12,362 nucleotides of DNA from an uncultured Prevotellaceae bacterium (lineage in GTDB: Bacteria; Bacteroidota; Bacteroidia; Bacteroidales; Bacteroidaceae). The translations under genes were made by a program, and so were the position numbers. The notes below the pieces were generated by a model, which did not search any database, was not told the origin of the DNA, and saw nothing but the letters and a program-made list of their open reading frames with translations. Numbering within the stretch: the first letter of the stretch is position 1; every line of letters begins with the position of its first letter. Shown piece after piece: positions 7,701 through 12,362 of the stretch. The stretch covers positions 1 through 12,362 of the forward strand of contig CALGGJ010000101.1 in NCBI GenBank assembly GCA_937915745.1, written 5' to 3'.

Positions 7701-9242
7701 AACGGGCAAGGAAAGGTAACCCTCAATACCGCCAAGAGCGACTATACAGGTGCTACGGTCATAAACAGCGGCACGGTGGTAGTAAGCGATTTGGCCGATG
7801 GTGATATCGCCAGTCCGATGGGTGCCGCTGCAGCATCGGCAGGCAATTGGAAAATCGGTAAGGCTCGGTTCACCGTCAACAACTCAAATGCATCCACCAA
7901 CCGTCAGCTTCAACTCACCGATACCGCCACCATAGATATTCCACAGGGAACCACCGCATTGAAGGGACTGATAAGTGGTCGTGGCACCCTTGTGAAGATG
8001 GGAAGCGGACAGCTCAACATCACATACGGAGGAGCAAATACCTACACCGGCGGCACGATACTCAAAGCCGGAACGCTGGCGATGGGAACATGGAACACAA
8101 CATTCGGTACTGCCACTTCGCGCATATTGATTGCAGGCAACTCGTCGATAGTGGTGTTCAATAACAACACTACAAGCGCCATCCCGTCTCTGCAAAACCA
8201 GATAGTGATAGAAGAGGGCAAGACTCTCACCATACATGGCGGTCAGCGTTGTCGGGTCACACCTACACTTAGCGGAAAGGGAACGATGAAAATCAGTTTC
8301 CCTTACGTACGTGGTGATTTCGGTCCTGCAGCCAGCAACTTTGAGGGTGTGATTGAGGTCACAAGCGGTGAGTTGCGCATGTCGTCGGCCCTGAACATGC
8401 CAAAGGGAACACTACGCCTGAGTGGCAGCAATTATGTGTATAACAACAGCGGCCCCCATTCGCTTGGAGCACTCGAGGGTACCAATGCCGAGGCTTCGCT
8501 CAATGCCGGTACATGGAACATAGGATATCTTGGCACTGATTTCACCTTTGCCGGAGTCTTTGGTTCGGGCATCACCGTCAACAAATATGGTGCCGGACGT
8601 ATGACAATCACCGGTAGCAGTGCTGCACCAATCAACATCTATGCCGGAGAACTCGATGTAGAGAATACGACGGCATCAACCACAACCGGCACCATCACCG
8701 TACGCAGTGGTGCTACGTTGCTCGGTGGAGGTCAGACTGGTCCGGTAGTCGTAATGGGCGGAGGCATGATTGCTGCAAGCAAGAGCAGCATCATAACCGG
8801 CAACATCACTCTCAACAACACACTGAGAGTCAATGCCGGCGGTAAAATCAGGGTGCGTGGACGCGGTACCACATCGAGTCGTGTTGACACCTACACGGTT
8901 GCCGGACGCATAACGCTCAATAGTCCGCAGTTTGTGATGGAACGCCTGAGTGGTGAATGGCATGCAGACGAAGAACTCAAGGTATTTGTGGGTGCAGGCG
9001 AAATCAGTCTGACCGGAACACCTACATTCGTACCCGAGGTACCTTGCGAAGGCTGCAAATGGGATTGCAGCCGTTTGGCATCCGATGGTGTGATTGCTGT
9101 AGTGGTCGATGCAGATGCTGTTCCGGCCATCAGTGCCGACCCCAAACAGAATAAGACCATTTACGACCTCACAGGCAGGAGGGTGGAAAACCCATCCAAG
9201 GGGCTGTATATTCTTAACGGACGTAGAATCTTAGTAAAGTAA
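4782..9242 (+). CDS. Secreted rhamnogalacturonan lyase (PL11) with autotransporter-like beta-helix modules and T9SS-like tail
   Basis: Predicted endolyase cleaving rhamnogalacturonan-I by beta-elimination. From the ATG at 4782 it has 1,486 residues. A signal peptide (1-26, ending VGTWA) precedes the PL11 catalytic region (about 27-645), recognised from LGRGVVVV...MVSWRRLAQEPENATYNVY, WPADLDGDGEMDFLVDR, HGDRF, DIDPERPGLE, GDMIGDWREELI and PNPGFYLG. Several DxDGDG-like motifs are likely calcium sites. Two beta-helix modules follow, about 685-885 and 893-1395. The second carries four repeats of the autotransporter-associated (PATR) type. The end (about 1459-1486; IYDLTGRRV, GLYILNGRRILVK) resembles a Por/T9SS sorting domain, suggesting surface export; there is no outer-membrane barrel domain. 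The start at 4782 was chosen because the promoter excludes 4698; 4797 (MIRRTS, A-rich upstream) is an equal alternative and also gives a signal peptide. GH2 follows after 4 bp. Substrate is inferred from family. Confidence 0.9.
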   Translation: MTQKYMIRRTSIMIVLTLTMSVGTWAQRIQQQLGRGVVVVAGGSNMMVSWRRLAQEPENATYNVYARQGSGNYRKLNSTPLHNTNYSVSAGTIASGSDVAVTIITDGVESELSVPFHYVTRDARSMFMDILFPDYPLNIADYTTSFVWPADLDGDGEMDFLVDRKSKVSISTRSHKIQAYKRDGTLLWTVDMGPNVAIDQGQDDMVLAYDINCDGKAEVIIKSSDDTRFWDAENNTWGKYAFGKNTGDTDGDGIINYATQTVKNPPFYVSVIDGMTGAEMVSAELDYSQVRDGVDTYGRNNRQNYKSDNDWLEYASLCGQFAICYFDGVHPSLGIEVKDRTTDGNHHYYLFEFAYDWSNGTATNWHHASTFSAYGRNPSAAQFHMVRVCDVDGDGIDELIPGGYGWSPKAGMVMSANIAHGDRFRLSDIDPERPGLECFAIQQYAGDMLGQILYQAEDGKAIKKWYLSGVGDVGRGECMDIDPDHLGWEMWSTMGGVYDAKGDLIPTLESHYPCEGVWWDGDLGRENVGTSDSHYNVYVEDFNSGRLIQIARDSGWRYITVYAKRAAFWGDMIGDWREELILLHMENGEVAGVCGFSTDYTTTENRIYCLQEDPHYRGDCTTKGYYQSPNPGFYLGYDMPRPQLPPVMVTDLVQRSTDTYYNYMRTNTVAYQDGKSLLYDLYTDSNITLDAPIRPSTMYMMPVNRQNITVSGAGAFSGTGDIWKSQQGTVSLNVPVNTSGTLYISEGTIESNSSISSSVQLRARGTLAGHPTIEDTIIFEGALNYEGCRLMPNGQMTLKKALNINKRVYVELNTPEDYIHTDGDLRLTGVLVFTIGYEKPEVGRYKLIEYAGKFTGSTDNCTVRGLTGLSYNIAAEDGALWLIINAQREPNDNVAWTGFTNNLWDYQTTNFAISATGTEFVANDKVVFGDDAANTNITINTLMPTSGVTFTNNTTTYTFAGDGGFSGSGGLTFNGQGKVTLNTAKSDYTGATVINSGTVVVSDLADGDIASPMGAAAASAGNWKIGKARFTVNNSNASTNRQLQLTDTATIDIPQGTTALKGLISGRGTLVKMGSGQLNITYGGANTYTGGTILKAGTLAMGTWNTTFGTATSRILIAGNSSIVVFNNNTTSAIPSLQNQIVIEEGKTLTIHGGQRCRVTPTLSGKGTMKISFPYVRGDFGPAASNFEGVIEVTSGELRMSSALNMPKGTLRLSGSNYVYNNSGPHSLGALEGTNAEASLNAGTWNIGYLGTDFTFAGVFGSGITVNKYGAGRMTITGSSAAPINIYAGELDVENTTASTTTGTITVRSGATLLGGGQTGPVVVMGGGMIAASKSSIITGNITLNNTLRVNAGGKIRVRGRGTTSSRVDTYTVAGRITLNSPQFVMERLSGEWHADEELKVFVGAGEISLTGTPTFVPEVPCEGCKWDCSRLASDGVIAVVVDADAVPAISADPKQNKTIYDLTGRRVENPSKGLYILNGRRILVK
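6834..7440 (+). repeat. First beta-helix module of the PL11 protein
   Basis: Encodes roughly residues 685-885, rich in short Gly/Ser/Thr/Asn strands (NITVSGAGAFSGTGDIW, GTVSLNVPVNTSGTLYIS). It closes with GDLRLTGVLVF and GRYKLIEYAGKFTGS, a cap pattern I associate with PATR-containing proteins. Its boundaries are approximate. It may bind polysaccharide or act as a spacer holding the catalytic domain away from the cell surface. Confidence 0.5.
7659..7790 (+). repeat. PATR-type repeat 1 in the PL11 protein
   Basis: The encoded segment reads GFSGSGGLTFNGQGKVTLN, then DYTGATVINSGTVVVSD. This follows the pattern of autotransporter-associated beta-strand repeats: a G-x-G-x-L strand, G-x-G-x-V/L-x-L, Y-T/S-G-x-T, and x-G-T-L/V. 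The usual NTYTG is SDYTG here. Confidence 0.6.
7959..8087 (+). repeat. PATR-type repeat 2 in the PL11 protein
   Basis: This is the clearest of the four copies: LISGRGTLVKMGSGQLNI, then ANTYTGGTILKAGTLAMG. It contains the canonical G-x-G-T-L-V-K and N-T-Y-T-G-G-T core of the autotransporter-associated repeat family. Confidence 0.7.
8265..8384 (+). repeat. PATR-type repeat 3 in the PL11 protein, divergent
   Basis: Reads TLSGKGTMKISFPYVRGD, then SNFEGVIEVTSGELRMS. The repeat skeleton is kept, but NTYTGGT has become SNFEGVI and the second strand is altered, so this copy has diverged more than repeat 2. Confidence 0.5.
8559..8666 (+). repeat. PATR-type repeat 4 in the PL11 protein, divergent
   Basis: Reads FGSGITVNKYGAGRMTITG, then APINIYAGELDVEN. 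The K-x-G-x-G-x-M/L-x-I strand is clear, while the YTGGT turn is lost. It leads into the capping part of the second beta-helix module. Confidence 0.5.
9156..9239 (+). other. C-terminal sorting tail (Por/T9SS-like) of the PL11 protein
   Basis: The last 28 codons give TIYDLTGRRVENPSKGLYI, then LNGRRILVK. This matches the short Prevotella/Bacteroides form of the Por secretion C-terminal sorting domain (a DL/TGRRV strand, a kGLYI strand and a terminal basic strand). Function requires a type IX secretion system elsewhere in the genome, which cannot be seen here. Confidence 0.7.
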
Positions 9243-9246
9243 AAGT

Positions 9247-12198
9247 ATGGACAGACAACATGTATTTATGTATAGGTGGTACGTTTTGGCAATTGTTGCT
9301 GTGGTGACTGCCGTGACTGTACAGGCTCAGCGGAAGATAAATTTCAATCGGGGGTGGACCATCGGTGAGTCGTCCGAACAGGTTACACTGCCCCGCGCAT
9401 GGAACGAAGACTATGCTTTCCGCGTGTCAATCGAGCAATTGCCCGATTCGGTTGTATGGTACCGCAAAGATTTTACCCTGCCCAACCTTAAGGGTAAGAA
9501 AATTTTCATTGAGTTTGAAGGAGTGCGGCAGGCAGCCGATGTGTATGTTAACGGAGAGTTCGTGGGCATGAGCGAAAACGGAGTTATGGCCTTTGGGTTC
9601 GACCTCACACCATTTGTGCATAAGGGCAAGAATAAGATAGAGGTGAAGACCGACAACGACTGGGACTATCGCGAGCGGTCGTCAAACAGTAAATATCAGT
9701 GGAACGACCGCAACTTCAATGCTAACTATGGCGGTATTTCGAAGAATGTGTGGCTGCATATCACGGGCGAGGTATATCAGACCCTGCCGCTCTATTCCAA
9801 CCTGCAGACCATGGGAACATACGTCTATCTGCTCAAGGCCGATATAGCGACACATACCGCCACTGTGGGTGTCGAGACCGAGGTGCGCAACGAGAGCGGA
9901 GCCATGAAGAATATACGCCTCATGGCACAAACCGATGGTGTTTCAGCCATGTCGTCTTCCGTCGATTTGCAACCAGGTGAGACACGTGTCTTGAAAACAC
10001 AATTCAACCTTTCCAATGTGCGCTGGTGGTCGGTAGGTGAGGGCAATCTGTATGATATTACCACCACCATTATCGATTCAAAAGGCAAACCGCTCGACGA
10101 GGTGGTCACCGTAACCGGTTTCCGTACAACCCGATTTGGCCAAGGCATGGTGTGGCTCAACGACCGTGTGATACAAATAAAAGGCTATGCACAACGCACC
10201 TCCAATGAGTGGCCGGCTATAGGAACCAGTGTTCCTGCCTGGCTCAGCGATTATTCCAATCGGCTGATGGTAGAGGGCGGTGCCAATACAGTGCGTTGGA
10301 TGCACATCACACCGTGGAAGCAGGACGTAGAGTCGTGCGATCGTGTGGGACTGATGCAAGCCATGCCGGCCGGTGACAGCGAGAAAGATGTCGAGGGCGA
10401 CCGCTGGCGTCAGCGTACCGAGGTAATGCGCGATGCTGTTATCTACAACCGCAACAACCCTTCAATCATTTTCTATGAAGGAGGTAACGAATCGATAAGT
10501 CGCGAGCATGTGATGGAACTTCAGACCATTCGCGACAAATACGACCCCTATGGCGGCCGCGCCGTTGGTTCGCGCGAGATGCTCGACATCAACGAGTCGG
10601 AATATGGGGGCGAGATGCTATACATAAACAAAAGTGCCAAACACCCTATGTGGGCCATGGAATACTGCCGCGATGAGGGTCTGCGCAAGAATTGGGACTC
10701 TTATTCCTATCCGTTCCATCCCGAGGGCGAGGGTCCGTTACATAATGGTCAGCCGGCTAATGCCTATAATCACAATCAAGATGAGTTTGTGGTAGAGCTT
10801 GTGCGCCGTTGGTACGATTATTGGCGCGAACGTCCCGGCACCGGCACCAGGGTGAGCAGCGGTGGTGTCAAGATTATCTTCAGCGACACCAATACCCACC
10901 ATCGTGGAGTGGAGAACTACCGCCGCAGCGGTGTAACCGACCCTATGCGCATACCAAAGGATGCCTACTATGCCCACCAGGTGATGTGGCACGGATGGGT
11001 TGACCAACCCAACGACACCGAGGGTTCGCCCCTTAATGAATGGCTTGCCGACTGTAACCAGACATACATCGTGGGTCATTGGAATTACCAACCATCGGTG
11101 AAGAAACCGGTTTATGTCGTATCTAATGCAAATGATGTGGAGCTGTTTCTCAACGGCCGTAGCCTTGGTCATGGCCGGTCTGACTACCGGTTCCTCTATA
11201 CGTTTTCCGATGTTGAGTGGGAGGCAGGCACACTCACGGCTGTTGGTTATGACAATCACAGACGTGAACTCTCACGTTACAGCATCAGCACAGCCGGCCA
11301 GCCTGCGGCCTTGCGCCTCACTACAATCGAAAACCCTGAAGGTTGGCAGGCCGATGGTGCCGACCTCATGCTTGTCGAGTATGAGGTGGTCGATGAATAC
11401 GGACGTCGCTGTCCGCTCGACAACCGTCCCGTACACTTCACCCTCGACGGTCCGGCCGAGTGGCGTGGAGGTATTGCCCAAGGTCCGGACAACTATATTC
11501 TGAGTACGACGCTGCCTGTTGAGTGTGGGGTTAATCGTGTGTTGCTCCGCAGTACGACCCATGCAGGGGTAGTGACCTTGAAGGCAGAAGCCGATGGTTT
11601 GCCGGTACAAACCCTCGAGATGCGAACCAACGATATGCCGGTGGCCCGCACTACAGAGATGTCTGTAAAGAGTAAAGAGCAACCGTATGCCACCTATGTC
11701 CAGACACATGTCGGGGTTCCAATCGTTTCAGCTCATGCTGATACCAACAACGACAATGTAGGTCTGAGCTACGACGACAACGAACTCTCCGAATGGCGTG
11801 GCGGGACCTCCATAACCTACACGCTGAACTCCGTGGCTCCTGTGTGCGACATCTGCCTGAAACTGTCGGGGTGGCGCACCACCAACTATGCCCTCGAGGT
11901 TGTTGCCCATACTGCCGATGGAGATATCGTTGTGTGGCGTGGCATTACACCTACATCGCTGGGCTATGTACACCTTACACTGTCTGGGCCGGTCAGTGCA
12001 CAGACGTTCACTCTACGTTCCATCGACCGCCGCACTGCAAGCCTCTCGGCACCTAACTTTGACGACCCCGAGGCCGCGCGTTTCCGTAATATCACCGAGG
12101 TGGCTGGTGGGCAGGCTGGCGAACTTGATGCCATTTCCAGGTCCTCTGATGCCAGGTTGCAGGCACTACGCATTGTCGAAGTAGAGTTTATACGCTGA
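9247..12198 (+). CDS. Family GH2 glycosidase (beta-galactosidase-like) with C-terminal F5/8-type domain
   Basis: Predicted retaining exo-glycosidase, 983 residues, likely beta-galactosidase or a related activity on rhamnogalacturonan-I side chains. Domains in order: signal peptide (hydrophobic core about 11-25, ending VQAQ); sugar-binding jelly roll (about 30-175); immunoglobulin-like domain (about 206-295); TIM barrel (about 300-600) with likely acid/base Glu415 in EGGNES and likely nucleophile Glu472 in WAMEYC; a DUF4982-like domain (about 625-673, NDVELFLNGRSLG); a GH2 C-terminal Ig-like domain (about 695-745, GWQADGADLMLVEYEVVD); and an F5/8-type C-like carbohydrate-binding domain (about 824-928, YDDNELSEWRGG). 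There is no lipobox and no sorting tail, so the periplasm is the likely location. The ATG is 4 bp after the PL11 stop, indicating one transcript. ATG at 9268 (MYRWYV) is an alternative start. The exact glycosidic specificity cannot be read from the sequence. Confidence 0.9.
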   Translation: MDRQHVFMYRWYVLAIVAVVTAVTVQAQRKINFNRGWTIGESSEQVTLPRAWNEDYAFRVSIEQLPDSVVWYRKDFTLPNLKGKKIFIEFEGVRQAADVYVNGEFVGMSENGVMAFGFDLTPFVHKGKNKIEVKTDNDWDYRERSSNSKYQWNDRNFNANYGGISKNVWLHITGEVYQTLPLYSNLQTMGTYVYLLKADIATHTATVGVETEVRNESGAMKNIRLMAQTDGVSAMSSSVDLQPGETRVLKTQFNLSNVRWWSVGEGNLYDITTTIIDSKGKPLDEVVTVTGFRTTRFGQGMVWLNDRVIQIKGYAQRTSNEWPAIGTSVPAWLSDYSNRLMVEGGANTVRWMHITPWKQDVESCDRVGLMQAMPAGDSEKDVEGDRWRQRTEVMRDAVIYNRNNPSIIFYEGGNESISREHVMELQTIRDKYDPYGGRAVGSREMLDINESEYGGEMLYINKSAKHPMWAMEYCRDEGLRKNWDSYSYPFHPEGEGPLHNGQPANAYNHNQDEFVVELVRRWYDYWRERPGTGTRVSSGGVKIIFSDTNTHHRGVENYRRSGVTDPMRIPKDAYYAHQVMWHGWVDQPNDTEGSPLNEWLADCNQTYIVGHWNYQPSVKKPVYVVSNANDVELFLNGRSLGHGRSDYRFLYTFSDVEWEAGTLTAVGYDNHRRELSRYSISTAGQPAALRLTTIENPEGWQADGADLMLVEYEVVDEYGRRCPLDNRPVHFTLDGPAEWRGGIAQGPDNYILSTTLPVECGVNRVLLRSTTHAGVVTLKAEADGLPVQTLEMRTNDMPVARTTEMSVKSKEQPYATYVQTHVGVPIVSAHADTNNDNVGLSYDDNELSEWRGGTSITYTLNSVAPVCDICLKLSGWRTTNYALEVVAHTADGDIVVWRGITPTSLGYVHLTLSGPVSAQTFTLRSIDRRTASLSAPNFDDPEAARFRNITEVAGGQAGELDAISRSSDARLQALRIVEVEFIR

Positions 12199-12202
12199 CA
12201 GC

Positions 12203-12233
12203 CCTCCTCCTGTCTCCGCTCGATGCGAGGAGG
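12203..12233. terminator. Hairpin just after the GH2 stop
   Basis: CCTCCTC (12203-12209) pairs perfectly with GAGGAGG (12227-12233) around a 17-nt loop, 4 bp after the GH2 stop. No T-run follows, so it may protect the 3' end or pause transcription rather than terminate it. Confidence 0.35.
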
Positions 12234-12251
12234 ATGGTAACACATATCAAA

Positions 12252-12282
12252 AGGGGATGTGCCAGTTCTGGAAGCATCCCCT
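12252..12282. terminator. Strong hairpin, probable bidirectional terminator
   Basis: AGGGGATG (12252-12259) pairs perfectly with CATCCCCT (12275-12282), with an inner CCAG-TT-CTGG stem (12262-12271). On the plus strand only a weak T-rich stretch follows. On the minus strand the stem is followed directly by TTTTG. The position after GH2 and after a possible convergent gene fits a shared terminator. Confidence 0.6.
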
Positions 12283-12285
12283 GTT

Positions 12286-12302
12286 CGATTTATCCCAAAT
12301 CG
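12286..12302. repeat. Small AT-rich hairpin
   Basis: CGATTT (12286-12291) and AAATCG (12297-12302) form a perfect 6-bp stem with a 5-nt loop, immediately after the stronger hairpin. It may be part of the same termination region or of a dispersed intergenic motif; nothing else identifies it. Confidence 0.3.
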
Positions 12303-12313
12303 GTCATTAGCGT

Positions 12314-12362
12314 TTAGATGATTTTTAGTTTATTTTTAAGCAGGTTTTTTGCGGCATTGAAG
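12314..12362 (-). CDS. Possible 3' end of a convergent gene
   Basis: On the minus strand one frame is open from the window edge to a TAA at 12314-12316, giving a lysine-rich tail FNAAKNLLKNKLKII. Such a tail is plausible for a real C-terminus, and the hairpin at 12252-12282 would act as its terminator. With only 15 codons visible it cannot be told from chance, and no family can be assigned. Confidence 0.25.
   Translation of the reverse strand, partial: FNAAKNLLKNKLKII

Noticed and set aside
4782..9242. Type V autotransporter
   Set aside because: PATR repeats suggest it, but no outer-membrane barrel domain is present and the C-terminus resembles a Por/T9SS sorting tail.
9247..12198. GH2 enzyme as a lipoprotein
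   Set aside because: No cysteine follows the hydrophobic signal segment, so there is no lipobox; a signal peptidase I site at VQAQ fits.
1..12362. tRNA, rRNA, CRISPR arrays, insertion sequences or attachment sites
   Set aside because: I looked for tRNA-like cloverleaves, regularly spaced direct repeats and transposase-like proteins and saw none; nearly all sequence is explained by four genes and short spacers.

Overview
The window looks like a chromosomal segment from a member of the Bacteroidales, most like Prevotella or a close relative. The evidence is the AraC-type sensor-regulator with Reg_prop repeats, promoter boxes of the Bacteroidetes TAnnTTTG type, the absence of clear Shine-Dalgarno sequences, a Por/T9SS-like C-terminal sorting tail, and the polysaccharide-degrading gene content. 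No RNA gene, CRISPR array, transposase or phage gene was seen.

Layout. Positions 1-2216 (+) hold the C-terminal two thirds of pyruvate:ferredoxin (flavodoxin) oxidoreductase, a central-metabolism gene cut by the left window edge. A convergent, GC-rich, structured spacer (2217-2402) separates it from a regulator read on the minus strand (2403-4583). The regulator has a periplasmic beta-propeller, one membrane helix and an AraC-type DNA-binding domain, but no histidine kinase or receiver domain. A roughly 200-bp divergent promoter region (4584-4781) follows. Then come two plus-strand genes separated by only 4 bp: a large secreted rhamnogalacturonan lyase of family PL11 fused to autotransporter-like beta-helix repeats and a sorting tail (4782-9242), and a periplasmic family GH2 glycosidase (9247-12198). 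A terminator region and perhaps the 3' end of a convergent gene fill 12199-12362.

How the genes probably work together (inference). This is a compact pectin locus with no SusC/SusD pair in view. The PL11 enzyme would be exported, perhaps to the cell surface, where it cleaves the rhamnogalacturonan-I backbone. The GH2 enzyme, which has a signal peptide but no sorting tail, would trim oligosaccharide side chains or ends, probably in the periplasm. The divergent membrane regulator would sense a rhamnogalacturonan fragment and activate the two-gene operon.

The most unusual points are the one-component, domain-depleted regulator, the PL11 enzyme carrying two consecutive beta-helix modules, and the compact divergent control region with a near-leaderless regulator start and a short upstream reading frame overlapping the PL11 start. 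I did not find a clearly new biological system. The window is best read as a pectin-utilisation locus with unusual protein architectures.
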